Shown: positions 8,007 to 16,981, numbered from the stretch's first letter. The stretch: DNA of 64,000 nt from Gramella jeungdoensis (GCF_023805255.1 NZ_JAMSCK010000006.1:1-64000); one strand, 5' to 3'. Translations and numbers: made by a program. Notes: generated by a model not told the origin, from the sequence alone.

Positions 8007-9548
8007 ATGAGTAACAACCTTGATAAATTAAAAGAAAAGATCGCTGAGGCTCATAAAGGGGGAGGCGAAAAGAGGATTGCAAAACAACACGATAAGAAAA
8101 AGCTTACCGCCCGTGAGCGAATAGAATACCTGCTGGATGAGAATTCGTTTGAAGAAATTGGCATTTTAGTTACCCACCGTACCACCGATTTTGGTATGGA
8201 TAAACAAAAATATTACGGAGATGGTGTTGTTACGGGCTATGGAACCATCAACGGACGGCTAGTCTATGTATTCGCCCAGGATTTTACCGTTTTTGGTGGA
8301 TCCCTCTCTGAAACCCACGCCGAAAAGATCTGTAAGGTTATGGACCTGGCCGTTAAGACCGGGGCTCCGATGATAGGCTTGAATGATTCGGGTGGTGCAA
8401 GAATACAGGAGGGGGTGAAGTCCCTTGGAGGTTATGCCGATATTTTCCACCGAAACGTCAAGTCTTCCGGGGTTATACCTCAAATATCCGCAATTATGGG
8501 GCCTTGCGCCGGTGGAGCGGTTTATTCACCTGCCATGACCGATTTTACCCTTATGGTTGAGGATACTTCTTATATGTTCGTTACCGGACCCAATGTGGTG
8601 AAGACCGTGACCAATGAGTCGGTTACCTCTGAAGAGTTAGGAGGAGCTACTACGCATTCCACCAAATCTGGTGTTACCCATCTTACCTGTGCCAATGACA
8701 TTGTTTGCCTGGAAAACATCAAACAATTAATAAGTTATATGCCGCAGAACAACCAGGCGGCACCAGAGAAACTTCCTTTTGAGCCGGGTGATGAGCATCG
8801 GGAAATCCTGGAAGGCATAGTTCCCGATAGTTCCAATAAACCTTATGATATGCATGAGGTGATAAAAGGAATTATAGATGAGGATTCTTTTTTCGAGATA
8901 CATAAGAATTATGCCGATAATATTATTGTTGGTTTCGCAAGGATAGGAGGGAGGAGCATTGGAATAATTGCCAATCAGCCTATGAGCCTTGCCGGGGTAC
9001 TCGATGTTGATTCTTCAAAGAAAGCGGCAAGATTCACACGTTTCTGTGACTGTTTTAATATTCCCCTGTTGGTTCTTGTGGATGTGCCTGGTTTCCTGCC
9101 GGGAACCGATCAGGAGTGGAACGGGATCATTCTTCACGGAGCGAAATTGCTATATGCCCTGAGCGAAGCAACTGTACCGAAGGTAACCGTGATTACAAGA
9201 AAAGCCTATGGCGGGGCTTATGATGTGATGAATTCCAAACATATTGGAGCAGATTTTAACTTTGCATGGCCCACAGCCGAGATTGCGGTAATGGGAGCCA
9301 AGGGAGCTTCTGAAATAATCTTTAGAAAAGAGATTGCTGAAGCAGATGATCCTGAGAAAAAGCTGGCAGAGAAGGAAGCGGAATATGCAGAGAAATTTGC
9401 AACTCCTTTTGAAGCAGCTCAACGCGGATTCATCGATGAGGTGATCATGCCTAAAGATACACGTCGTAAACTGATCAAAGCATTTAGCGCTCTTGAGAAT
9501 AAGCATGTTTTAAGACCGAACAGAAAACACGGGAATATTCCGTTGTAA
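8007..9548 (+). CDS. Carboxyltransferase (beta) subunit of acyl-CoA carboxylase
   Basis: This 513-residue crotonase-fold carboxyltransferase moves the carboxyl group from carboxybiotin to an acyl-CoA, most likely propionyl-CoA giving methylmalonyl-CoA. Both halves of the duplicated fold are present: the N-terminal half with [14 protein letters not shown] and [13 protein letters not shown], and the C-terminal half with [13 protein letters not shown] and [11 protein letters not shown]. These glycine-rich oxyanion loops are characteristic. The length of about 510 residues is normal for PccB/YqjD-type proteins. It is last in the operon, and the stop codon is directly followed by another repeat cluster with no clear terminator between. 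Confidence 0.93.
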   Translation: MSNNLDKLKEKIAEAHKGGGEKRIAKQHDKKKLTARERIEYLLDENSFEEIGILVTHRTTDFGMDKQKYYGDGVVTGYGTINGRLVYVFAQDFTVFGGSLSETHAEKICKVMDLAVKTGAPMIGLNDSGGARIQEGVKSLGGYADIFHRNVKSSGVIPQISAIMGPCAGGAVYSPAMTDFTLMVEDTSYMFVTGPNVVKTVTNESVTSEELGGATTHSTKSGVTHLTCANDIVCLENIKQLISYMPQNNQAAPEKLPFEPGDEHREILEGIVPDSSNKPYDMHEVIKGIIDEDSFFEIHKNYADNIIVGFARIGGRSIGIIANQPMSLAGVLDVDSSKKAARFTRFCDCFNIPLLVLVDVPGFLPGTDQEWNGIILHGAKLLYALSEATVPKVTVITRKAYGGAYDVMNSKHIGADFNFAWPTAEIAVMGAKGASEIIFRKEIAEADDPEKKLAEKEAEYAEKFATPFEAAQRGFIDEVIMPKDTRRKLIKAFSALENKHVLRPNRKHGNIPL

Positions 9549-9549
9549 G

Positions 9550-10048
9550 GTCATTGCGAGCAGAGCGAAGCACTCTCTTCCCGGTTCGAGGAATCATTTT
9601 GAGACTGCTTCAGTCGTTTCACTCCATCGCAGTGACGCTTCACAGGTCATTGCGAGCAGAGCGAAGCAATCTTTTACTGGTTTGAGGAAACAACCTGAGA
9701 CTGCGTCAGTCGCTATTCTCACTTGCAGTGACGTTGTCCAGGTCATTGCGAGTGAAACGAAGCAATCTCTTCCTGGTTCGGGGAATCATTTTGAGACTGC
9801 TTCAGTCGTTTCACTCCATCGCAGTGACGCTTCACAGGTCATTGCGAGTGAAACGAAGCAATCTCTTCCAGGTTCGGGGAATAACCTTGAGACTGCTTCG
9901 GTCGCCTGGCTCTCTCGCAGTGACGATGTCCAGGTCATTGCGAGTGAAACGAAGCAATCTCCCATTGGTTGGAGAAATCAACCTGAGCCTGCTTCAGTTG
10001 TTTTAATCCTCGCAGAGGCGCTCCTTAGGTAATCTCGAGCGTAGTAGT
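9550..10048. repeat. Second cluster of 96-bp palindromic repeats (5 units)
   Basis: Units begin at 9550, 9646, 9742, 9838 and 9934, an exact 96-bp period, starting 2 nt after the carboxyltransferase stop. The unit is the same family as at 4168-5897; the last copy decays before 10048. There is no gene inside; the two overlapping open frames (9682-10032, 9728-10006) come from the repeat. Confidence 0.95.
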
Positions 10049-10068
10049 GAGATCTTTAATTATATTGT

Positions 10069-10971
10069 ATGAGATTCAATAAAATAGTCTGTGTAGATAA
10101 TACCAAGCTTAATCAGGAAGCCTTATCAGAACTGGAAAATTTTGCTGAGAAGGTGGAAGTATATACAGATTATCCCAGTCAAAAGGAAGAGATTATAAAG
10201 CGCATCGGGAATGCTGAAGCTGTATTGGTATCCTGGCACACTGAAATAGATAAAGATGTAATCGCAGCCTGTTCTGGGTTAAAATATATCGGGATGGCCT
10301 GCAGCCTGTATGATGATGAGTCGGCTAATGTAGCCGTGAAATTCGCAAGAGAGAAGGGGATATCGGTAAAAGGGATCAGGGATTATGGTGACCCCGGAGT
10401 GGCAGAGTTTATAATTTCAGAACTAATTCAACTACTCAATGGCTATAAAGGAGAACAATGGAAAGAACTTCCTCAGGAGTTAACCGGACTTAAAATTGGT
10501 ATTATTGGGATGGGGGTAACCGGCCAGCTCCTTGCAAAGTGTTTACTTCCGTTTGGTGCAGACCTGGCTTATTATAGTCGGTCCAGGAAAGCCGAATGGG
10601 AGAAAAAGGGAGTTGAATACCTTACTTTAAAAGAGCTGTTAAATACATGCGAGGTGATATCATTTCATCTTCCTAAAAATACTCCTCTGATGGGAGAAAA
10701 TGAATTTATGGAATATGGAAACGGAAAGATCCTTATCAATACTTCCCTTGGGCTACCTTTTGAGGAACATGCTTTTAAAAAATGGATAAAGAATCGCGGC
10801 AATTTTGCGATCTTTGATGCTGACGGTAAGAAGGAACTCACATCAGAAACCAGAAGGATGCCGGGTGTTATAGTTTCTGAATCCAGTGCAGGCTGGTCTG
10901 AGCAAACCCTGGAAAGACTTTCAGAAAAGGTAATTAAGAATATCAGGGAATATAATAAAGCGAATACCTGA
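10069..10971 (+). CDS. D-2-hydroxyacid dehydrogenase-like protein lacking catalytic residues
   Basis: This 300-residue protein has the two-domain fold of NAD-dependent D-2-hydroxyacid dehydrogenases. The Rossmann motif GIIGMGVTG (about 144-152) and the segment EVISFHLPKNTPLMGE are clear. Key catalytic positions differ from the family: the conserved arginine of the INTSRG motif is leucine (INTSLG, L227), and the C-terminal TPHIA/G histidine motif reads VSESSAGWS (about 269-277), without His. Either it is a binding or regulatory paralogue or it uses other chemistry. It stands alone after the repeat cluster; the leader is only about 20 nt from the last repeat remnant. Confidence 0.75.
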   Translation: MRFNKIVCVDNTKLNQEALSELENFAEKVEVYTDYPSQKEEIIKRIGNAEAVLVSWHTEIDKDVIAACSGLKYIGMACSLYDDESANVAVKFAREKGISVKGIRDYGDPGVAEFIISELIQLLNGYKGEQWKELPQELTGLKIGIIGMGVTGQLLAKCLLPFGADLAYYSRSRKAEWEKKGVEYLTLKELLNTCEVISFHLPKNTPLMGENEFMEYGNGKILINTSLGLPFEEHAFKKWIKNRGNFAIFDADGKKELTSETRRMPGVIVSESSAGWSEQTLERLSEKVIKNIREYNKANT

Positions 10972-10988
10972 TCAATACTTTTCGTTTA

Positions 10989-11033
10989 TGTAACTTCTGT
11001 TACTGATATTCCGGTAGGGAAAAACTATTTTTG
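10989..11033 (+). promoter_or_regulatory. Crp/Fnr-type operator plus -7 box for the YeeE pair
   Basis: The palindrome TGTAACTTCTGTTACT (10989-11004) is followed by the exact -7 box TATTTTTG (11026-11033). The palindrome centre to box distance is 29.5 bp, identical to the 1802-1846 site. The expected transcript starts about 15 nt before the ATG at 11054. Confidence 0.65.
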
Positions 11034-11053
11034 CCACCCCAAAAAAGTGCATT

Positions 11054-11611
11054 ATGGAAATGATATTACAAACCTGGCCATGGTATATTTCAGGGCCTCT
11101 TATAGCTTTGATTATGTTCCTTCTCATATTCATGGGAAAGAAATTTGGAATGTCTTCCAATCTTAAAACACTCTGCACAATGTGCGGTGCCGACAGGAAG
11201 GCCTCTTATTTTAATTTTAACTGGAGGGAACATAAATGGAATCTTATCGTAATCTTAGGAGCTGCCATTGGCGGATTTATAGCGATCAATTTTTTAACTG
11301 CAGATCCGGCTGTAAATATTAACCCTGAGACGGTTTCCACACTTAATGAATTAGGTTTTGAGAGTTCCGGTAAGGCTTATTTACCTGATGAAATTTATAG
11401 TCTCGAAGCTTTAACCGACTGGAAGGCACTTAGTGTTTTGATAATAGGTGGTTTTCTAATTGGTTTTGGTGCCCGCTGGGCAGGAGGCTGTACTTCCGGT
11501 CATGCAATTTTTGGCCTGAGTAATCTCCAGCTGCCTTCGCTAATTGCAGTTATCGGGTTCTTCATAGGAGGCCTAATAATGATTCATTTATTATTTCCAT
11601 TAATATTTTAA
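11054..11611 (+). CDS. YeeE/YedE family sulfur transporter, first subunit
   Basis: This 185-residue membrane protein of the YeeE/YedE (TsuA-like) family probably imports thiosulfate or a related sulfane-sulfur compound. About five hydrophobic segments are visible. The family motif GGCTSGHAIFG near residue 145-155 carries the conserved cysteine thought to relay sulfur; an LCTMCGA pair (CxxC) lies near residue 41. The protein is about half the size of fused TsuA proteins, and the other half is encoded by the next gene, 3 nt downstream. Regulation through the palindrome at 10989 ties it to the persulfide operon at 1868-4113. Confidence 0.88.
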   Translation: MEMILQTWPWYISGPLIALIMFLLIFMGKKFGMSSNLKTLCTMCGADRKASYFNFNWREHKWNLIVILGAAIGGFIAINFLTADPAVNINPETVSTLNELGFESSGKAYLPDEIYSLEALTDWKALSVLIIGGFLIGFGARWAGGCTSGHAIFGLSNLQLPSLIAVIGFFIGGLIMIHLLFPLIF

Positions 11612-11614
11612 GAC

Positions 11615-12028
11615 ATGAGAATAGTAGGATATTTAATGACAGGTATATTTTTTGGAATCGTAATGTTCAAATCTGAAGCGGCTTCATGGTTCAGGATCTA
11701 CGAGATGTTCCAGTTCGATTCTTTTCATATGTATGGGATCATGGGTTCTGCACTTGTTTTAGGTGTACTTGGAGTTCAGCTTATAAAGAAGAAAAACCTT
11801 AAAGACTTTGATGGAAAAGATATCCATATAACTCCAAAGCCAAAAGAGTACAAGGCGAATATATTTGGAGGTATAGTATTCGGACTGGGCTGGGCACTGG
11901 CAGGAGCCTGCCCCGGACCCATATACACTCTTATTGGTGCCGGATATATTTCGGTGATAGTAGTATTTCTCGCTGCGATTCTTGGAACTTTTGTCTATGG
12001 ATTATTAAAGGATAAATTACCTCATTAA
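11615..12028 (+). CDS. YeeE/YedE family sulfur transporter, second subunit
   Basis: This 137-residue partner of the preceding gene has four hydrophobic segments and the second family motif GACPGPIYTLIG with its conserved cysteine (about residue 108). Split YeeE/YedE pairs in this order are common in Bacteroidota, so the two products likely form one channel. It is translated just 3 nt after its partner and ends at a strong bidirectional terminator. Confidence 0.88.
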   Translation: MRIVGYLMTGIFFGIVMFKSEAASWFRIYEMFQFDSFHMYGIMGSALVLGVLGVQLIKKKNLKDFDGKDIHITPKPKEYKANIFGGIVFGLGWALAGACPGPIYTLIGAGYISVIVVFLAAILGTFVYGLLKDKLPH

Positions 12029-12043
12029 TATATATTATATAAA

Positions 12044-12078
12044 AAACGCTTAAAAAGGTAGATCCTTTTTAAGCGTTT
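12044..12078. terminator. Bidirectional terminator between convergent operons
   Basis: A perfect 15-bp stem (AAACGCTTAAAAAGG, 12044-12058, with 12064-12078) and a 5-nt loop lies between the plus-strand YeeE pair and the minus-strand operon ending at 12099. A-runs on the left side and T-rich sequence on the right make it usable from both strands. Confidence 0.85.
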
Positions 12079-12098
12079 AATCTTAAAGAAGAGGTGTT

Positions 12099-12791
12099 TT
12101 ATTCAACCTTCGTAGCTTTTAAATAAAGCTCTTTTGCCCTTATTTTTTCTATCATCTCCCTTCCTTTCTCTGCCGTCTTTTTCCATTTTTCAGAGTTATG
12201 AGCCTTATTGTAAGTGGCAGCGTCTGGCCATACTCCCTCAAGAAAATACTGATAATTCTCAGTGTTCTGGCCAGGAAGCTTATATAAATGATAACCAGTA
12301 TTATGATAACCTTCTTCACTAAGAGCCTGATTCATTTCCTTCAGGTGGTCGCTTATTTGCTTTTCGGTCACACCTTCCGGAAGTTCAAATAAATGAAGAC
12401 TCTTATACCCGGGAACATTTCGATTATCCTTTAATTCAATTTGAATAAGCTCAAAAGGCTTATCACCAATATTACTGGGTTGATGTTTAGATTTTTCCAA
12501 CCACATAACATCACCTTTATTACCATCCATTTCGAACGACTCACCGTCACCGGTTTTCATTTTGGCCTTGTGGTCTGTGAGAAACACTGCTACTCCTTCC
12601 GGGTGACTGTGCATCACAGATTCTTCGCCCGGGCCGTAACTAATACGCAGAATTCTAACCTTATCATTATCTACTTCCACTTTATAGTGTTCAGGATCTG
12701 CTTTAGAGGCATCCTGAGCTTTTAAGGTTGTAAGCGGCATCAATAAAAGAATGAAAAGGCTAAAACCGGTTAATACTTTAAGAGCTCTCAT
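12099..12791 (-). CDS. Secreted cupin-domain protein
   Basis: This 230-residue protein has an N-terminal signal peptide (hydrophobic core about 8-22, cut after LKAQ). A single cupin domain follows (about 35-125): EESVMHSHPEGVAVFL holds the metal-binding histidines, and MWLEKSKHQPSNIG the second motif. The C-terminal 100 residues do not match a family I recognise. Last gene of a minus-strand operon with four other secreted proteins, 7 nt after the previous stop. The ligand is unknown. Confidence 0.75.
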   Translation of the reverse strand: MRALKVLTGFSLFILLLMPLTTLKAQDASKADPEHYKVEVDNDKVRILRISYGPGEESVMHSHPEGVAVFLTDHKAKMKTGDGESFEMDGNKGDVMWLEKSKHQPSNIGDKPFELIQIELKDNRNVPGYKSLHLFELPEGVTEKQISDHLKEMNQALSEEGYHNTGYHLYKLPGQNTENYQYFLEGVWPDAATYNKAHNSEKWKKTAEKGREMIEKIRAKELYLKATKVE

Positions 12792-12798
12792 GGCCTGA

Positions 12799-13317
12799 TT
12801 ATTTGATGGTGTCTGTTTTGGTGGTGTCTGCTTCCTGCATGGCCGCCATCATTACAGAATTATCCCAGTAACCATACTCTCTTACAATCTTACCATCCTC
12901 AAAACGGGCTGTTAAATGAACGGGAATAATCACCTCCTGGTTACTGGCTGAGATAGTTCCTTTCCATTCCCCCCAGTAATTTACCCAGGTATGATCATCA
13001 TCGGTCAGTACCATTTCAAACTCATCATCGTCATCATTAAAGCCATAATTTGAAAGGCCTGAAAGGGATTCTTTGTGCAATTTTATAGTTGCATCAATAT
13101 TTTGACCTTTTGTGCTATTATGAAAAATCTGAGCCGTATCGGCGTAATGAGATTTCATGGATTGCCAGTCTCCTTTTTCATAATCGCTTATCGCCGCCTT
13201 CAGGGTATTGATCTCTTCAGAATCCTGAGTATATCTTACTTCTTCTTTTTTGTTGGCGTCATTACATGACGAGGTCATAAGGCCTATAAAAAGGCCTATT
13301 AGGATTAACTTTTTCAT
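12799..13317 (-). CDS. NTF2/SnoaL-like lipoprotein
   Basis: This predicted lipoprotein of 172 residues starts MKKLILIGLF with lipobox LMTSSC. The open frame extends 17 codons further upstream, but that would overlap the preceding gene; the ATG at 13317 leaves a 4-nt gap and gives a proper signal peptide. The mature part (AAISDYEKGDWQSMKSHYAD, WVNYWGEWKG, REYGYWDNS) fits the SnoaL/DUF4440 cone fold. It is a second copy of the kind of protein encoded at 14212-14646. Confidence 0.7.
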   Translation of the reverse strand: MKKLILIGLFIGLMTSSCNDANKKEEVRYTQDSEEINTLKAAISDYEKGDWQSMKSHYADTAQIFHNSTKGQNIDATIKLHKESLSGLSNYGFNDDDDEFEMVLTDDDHTWVNYWGEWKGTISASNQEVIIPVHLTARFEDGKIVREYGYWDNSVMMAAMQEADTTKTDTIK

Positions 13318-13321
13318 GATT

Positions 13322-14110
13322 CTAATTTTTTGTGATCTTAGTGCCGCTTGGTGCGCCTTTATATGCAAGATCTGGTCTCATACCACCTCGTTTCACGGAA
13401 TAATTGTCCACATATTTGAACATTTCCTGAAATAATTTCTGCCCTTCCTCTCCGAGTAATTTGTCATTCTCTTCAGACATTCTATCATAATCCTGGGCAT
13501 CTTTAGCTGATATTACGGCAACATAATAATTTCCCACATTACCAAATCCGGTATGATAGATACGGTAATGCATTTTTGATCCTTTATTTGCAAACAGGGT
13601 CTTTAATTCTTTCATTTTTCCCCTGAGATTCTGAATATTCGAAGGAGTTACATCAAGACGATGCCATACCCTGTAATCCCGTCCGGGAGTTTCGGTGGTA
13701 AGCCCGTCTGGCATATAGGATAGTTCACTATTTAATATGGCTATATAATCTCCATGAGAATCATAACATTTATCGAAATTCTGGAAAATTTTAGAGAATT
13801 CGTCATCTCCCATAGCTTCTCTCAATGGTGCAAAGGAGTTTTTGTCAAGATCGGCCATATTCTGTATAGGTGAAATATAGAGGTAGGTACCATCGTCCAT
13901 AGAAGCTGTAGCCCATTGTACATCTTTTAAGGCATGTTTCTTACAAGCATCCACAAAGCCTTTTGATACTTTTTCATATTCAGCCATCATAGAAGGCTTA
14001 ACTCTATCTTCATGAATCCAGAAGGCTTGATTTTTAGCATCCTGGGCCCATATACCAGCTGTCATTAACAGGCAGAATAATGCTGCCATCATTTTTTGAA
14101 TAATTTTCAT
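13322..14110 (-). CDS. Secreted protein of unknown function (paralogue of 14656 gene)
   Basis: This 262-residue protein has a clear signal peptide (MKIIQKMMAALFCLLM, cut after IWAQ). It shares its whole layout with the product of 14656-15423: a HEDxVKxxM start, an LYISPIQNMADLDKN stretch, HGDYIAIL, ELSYMPDG, a GSKMHYRIYHTGFGNVGNYY motif and a terminal LLGEEGQKLF. The two halves look like repeated alpha-beta units, so a dimeric alpha-beta barrel is possible, but I do not assign a function. It is followed by an NTF2-like gene exactly as its paralogue is. Confidence 0.65.
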   Translation of the reverse strand: MKIIQKMMAALFCLLMTAGIWAQDAKNQAFWIHEDRVKPSMMAEYEKVSKGFVDACKKHALKDVQWATASMDDGTYLYISPIQNMADLDKNSFAPLREAMGDDEFSKIFQNFDKCYDSHGDYIAILNSELSYMPDGLTTETPGRDYRVWHRLDVTPSNIQNLRGKMKELKTLFANKGSKMHYRIYHTGFGNVGNYYVAVISAKDAQDYDRMSEENDKLLGEEGQKLFQEMFKYVDNYSVKRGGMRPDLAYKGAPSGTKITKN

Positions 14111-14211
14111 AATAATAGTTTTAAGGTGTGATTAATAATTATTGATCCCGTTTGTAGTTAAATTCCCCGGGGCACATTCGTTTTCTGAAAATTTCAAAAA
14201 ACAATTTCTTT

Positions 14212-14646
14212 TTATTCAGGCATTGGCCATCGGTAACTTTTAATGACCCTCCATTTTCCGTCTGCTTTTTTTGCGATGTTTACAACTTCGATATTTCTTG
14301 TAACATCTTCTCCTTCAATATCAAGAAAGACCTTATCGTGATAGAAAACCAGGTCTTTGGCGAGTTTGTCTTCAGAAATATTTTCAAAGGCTATTGTGGC
14401 CTTCGAGTTTTTAAAGAATTCATTGTAAAAATCACCTATTTCCTTACTTCCATTGAGCATGGTGCCGTCAATATGATGTATAGCGGCATCCTTAGAGTAT
14501 ACCTGCAGAATCTTTTCGGTATCGGAGTTCTTCAAGGCTTGAATATAGTTCTGCCTTAACTGTTGAAGGTCTTTTGAAAATGATTGGGCATTGGCACCAG
14601 CCATTATCAAAACCAACCCAAAAGTGAACAGGATTAGCTTTTTCAT
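14212..14646 (-). CDS. Secreted NTF2/SnoaL-like protein
   Basis: This 144-residue protein has a signal peptide (MKKLILFTFGLVLIMAGANA, cut before Q). The mature part begins QLRQNYIQALKNSDTEKILQ and VYSKDAAIHHIDGTMLNG, typical of DUF4440/SnoaL proteins that bind or isomerise small molecules; the C-terminus RVIKSYRWPMPE is also usual. It starts 9 nt after the stop of the 14656 gene. Confidence 0.75.
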   Translation of the reverse strand: MKKLILFTFGLVLIMAGANAQSFSKDLQQLRQNYIQALKNSDTEKILQVYSKDAAIHHIDGTMLNGSKEIGDFYNEFFKNSKATIAFENISEDKLAKDLVFYHDKVFLDIEGEDVTRNIEVVNIAKKADGKWRVIKSYRWPMPE

Positions 14647-14655
14647 GATTTGTAA

Positions 14656-15423
14656 TTAATTATTGGCTACATAGGATAGTTCAGGTTTGAGATATCCGGT
14701 GACCTTTTCCTGTTTAGAGGTAGCATTTTCGATCTGATCAAATATCTTCTTTCCTTCCTCACCCAGTAACTCCATATTTTCATTACGTAATTTTTCAAGG
14801 GCTTCAGGACTTTCAGCCGCAACAGCCACCATATAATAATTACCCATATTTCCGAAGCCGCTCTTATAGACCCTGTAATGAACTTTTGATTTTTTCTTGG
14901 TATAAAGCTGTTTTACGGCCTGTGCAAGTTGTTCAGCCTTTTCACCAGCTCCAGGTGGGATATGGTAATATGTAAGTTCCCTGTAATTCTGGCCTTCGGG
15001 AGTTTGAGTAATGCCATCTGGCATATACGAAAGCTCTTTGTCCAATCTTAAAATATAATCTCCATGCTCGGTATAGGTATCTGCAAAGGGTTCAAAAAGT
15101 TTTTGAAATTGATCCTTACCCATTTTCTTTTCTAAATCTTCGAATGGATTTTTATCCAGTTCAGCCATACTTTCAATAGGCGAGAGGTACATCACTCTGT
15201 TGTCATCTGCCTGAAAGGTTATCCAACTCATACCTTTCATCTTATGCTCTTTGGCCGCATTTAGGATGGCCTTATCAGCCTGCTGATGTTTGTCTTTCAT
15301 TCCATCTTTGACATGATCTTCATGAACCACGTAAAGCTGATACCTGTCATTTTGTGCGTTTATCGAAATAAACATGAACAGCATCATGATAATTGCCGTT
15401 AAATTTTGTTTGGTTGATTTCAT
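14656..15423 (-). CDS. Secreted protein of unknown function (paralogue of 13322 gene)
   Basis: A 255-residue protein with a signal peptide (MLFMFISINA core, cut before Q). It shares with the 13322 gene the blocks HEDHVKDGM, MYLSPIESMAELDKNPF, HGDYILRL, ELSYMPDG, SKVHYRVYKSGFGNMGNYY and LLGEEGKKIF. This is the first gene of the five-gene operon; no consensus -7 box was found in the 137-bp gap upstream. Function unknown. Confidence 0.65.
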   Translation of the reverse strand: MKSTKQNLTAIIMMLFMFISINAQNDRYQLYVVHEDHVKDGMKDKHQQADKAILNAAKEHKMKGMSWITFQADDNRVMYLSPIESMAELDKNPFEDLEKKMGKDQFQKLFEPFADTYTEHGDYILRLDKELSYMPDGITQTPEGQNYRELTYYHIPPGAGEKAEQLAQAVKQLYTKKKSKVHYRVYKSGFGNMGNYYMVAVAAESPEALEKLRNENMELLGEEGKKIFDQIENATSKQEKVTGYLKPELSYVANN

Positions 15424-15560
15424 TATTTCCGTTTATTGATTAATAAATAAGATGAAAATTTAGGAAGTTATTTTAGTCAGGCCAATGCAAAAAGGACAGG
15501 AATAGAGAAATACTTCCCCAAGTAACCATATTTTTTACCGGAATAATGAAAGGGGGTTTA

Positions 15561-16277
15561 TCAGATCACCTGGAGATGCCTGAACAATTCATTTCGCATA
15601 GTCTTGCTAAGAGGAAGAGAACGGCCAGAGATCACCACATGATTTCCTCCTATTTCGTCTATATGCCAGAGATTTACAATGTAGGACCGATGAATTCTTA
15701 AGAATCCCTTGTCCGGAAGTTTGTTTGTGACCTCTTTTAAAGTCGTGACCAGTAGATATTGGCGATCTTTAGTGAAAACCCTGCAATAGTTCCTGTCAGC
15801 TTCGATAAATTTAATATCGGCGAGTGAAATCTTCACCATTTTATCCTTATACCGTACAAAGATTCGGTCACTTAAAAAGCATGCAGCACTTTTTGGGTGT
15901 TTTTTCAACCTGTATTTTTTCCTGAGTCTCTTAAAAGACTCTTTTATTTCCTTTTTCAGAATACCTTTTCTGATATTCTTCTCAACAGGCAGTAGCTCAG
16001 GAATGCTCATAGAACTTTGCTCCTTATTGAAATAGATTACTGAGGTCTCATTTTTGTTTTTATCACTTCCCGGGGTCTCCATACCGTTGAGCTGTCCCTT
16101 CAGCTGATCGTCCAGAAGGATAAGATCGGGAGTTTCCTGTTCAATAAAGTTAAGCGCGTCCTTAGCCCTGGAAAATATTCCAGTGATCCTGTAGCCAAGT
16201 TCACTAAGCGTTAATGATAATTTCGCAGCCATGGGAATATCATTTTCCACGATCACTATTTCGGCATGCCTTTTCAT
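15561..16277 (-). CDS. LytTR-family response regulator without adjacent kinase
   Basis: This 238-residue protein has an N-terminal receiver domain (about 5-110) with the acidic pair E11/D13 and phospho-acceptor D56 in LILLDDQL, and a C-terminal LytTR DNA-binding domain (about 140-238: KMVKISLADIKFIEADRNYC, LRIHRSYIVN, LPLSKTMRN). The receiver's last part is short and the usual KP motif reads PVEKN, so signalling could be altered. No histidine kinase lies next to it. It may act on the secreted-protein operon immediately downstream on the same strand. Confidence 0.85.
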   Translation of the reverse strand: MKRHAEIVIVENDIPMAAKLSLTLSELGYRITGIFSRAKDALNFIEQETPDLILLDDQLKGQLNGMETPGSDKNKNETSVIYFNKEQSSMSIPELLPVEKNIRKGILKKEIKESFKRLRKKYRLKKHPKSAACFLSDRIFVRYKDKMVKISLADIKFIEADRNYCRVFTKDRQYLLVTTLKEVTNKLPDKGFLRIHRSYIVNLWHIDEIGGNHVVISGRSLPLSKTMRNELFRHLQVI

Positions 16278-16348
16278 TTGATAGTAGCTTTCTATAAAGA
16301 TACTGAAACTATTGATATTCAGTGTTCTACATTGCTGAATTAAATGCT

Positions 16349-16981
16349 TTAGTTTGATTTTCTGCCAGAAGAAAGATAGAAAGATGGTAGTGAGATATGG
16401 TATTTCACTACGATAAGTCGTATACCTATTACGATAAGAGAAGTAGTAAGATAGATTATATCTGGATCTACTCCAAGATCAAAGAGTATTATATAGACAA
16501 AAGCACCCATTAAGCATGCCGTTGCGTATATTTCCTTTCTAAAGATCACAGGGATCTCATTACATAGAATATCTCTTATCACCCCACCAAAGGTTCCCGT
16601 CATTGCTCCCAGAGCAATGGAAATGATAGGGTTAAGATCATTCTGAATTCCTGTCTCAACACCTGTGATCGTAAAAACACCCAGCCCGATGGTATCGAAG
16701 AGGAAAAGTGATTTTTTTAGATAGAACAGTTTGTTTCTGAAAACAATGGCCAGAATGGTGACCAGTCCTATAAGATAGACATAAATTATATTTTCCATCC
16801 AGGTTACCGGAGTGCTTCCTATAAGTACGTCACGAATAGTGCCACCGCCAATGGCAGTTACAAAAGCGATAATAAAAATCCCGAAAGGATCCAGACGTCT
16901 ATTCATCGCTGAAAGAGCTCCCGATATAGCAAAGGCAATGGTTCCCAGAATATCCAGTATGTTAAACAAACTCAATTCCAT
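16349..16981 (-). CDS. Trimeric intracellular cation channel-like membrane protein (UPF0126)
   Basis: The 210-residue integral membrane protein has seven hydrophobic segments and the two family repeats, each with a glycine-rich GxxRD signature: GGGTIRDVLIG and GGVIRDILCNE. Bacterial TRIC homologues conduct potassium or sodium; older databases call them YicG/UPF0126. The frame extends to a TTG three codons further upstream, but the ATG at 16981 (MELSLFNILDILGT) is preferred. It appears monocistronic, upstream of the LytTR gene on the same strand (71-bp gap). Confidence 0.85.
   Translation of the reverse strand: MELSLFNILDILGTIAFAISGALSAMNRRLDPFGIFIIAFVTAIGGGTIRDVLIGSTPVTWMENIIYVYLIGLVTILAIVFRNKLFYLKKSLFLFDTIGLGVFTITGVETGIQNDLNPIISIALGAMTGTFGGVIRDILCNEIPVIFRKEIYATACLMGAFVYIILFDLGVDPDIIYLTTSLIVIGIRLIVVKYHISLPSFYLSSGRKSN

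Noticed and set aside
13318-13368. N-terminal extension of the NTF2-like lipoprotein gene
   Set aside because: It would overlap the upstream gene and displace the lipoprotein signal from the N-terminus.
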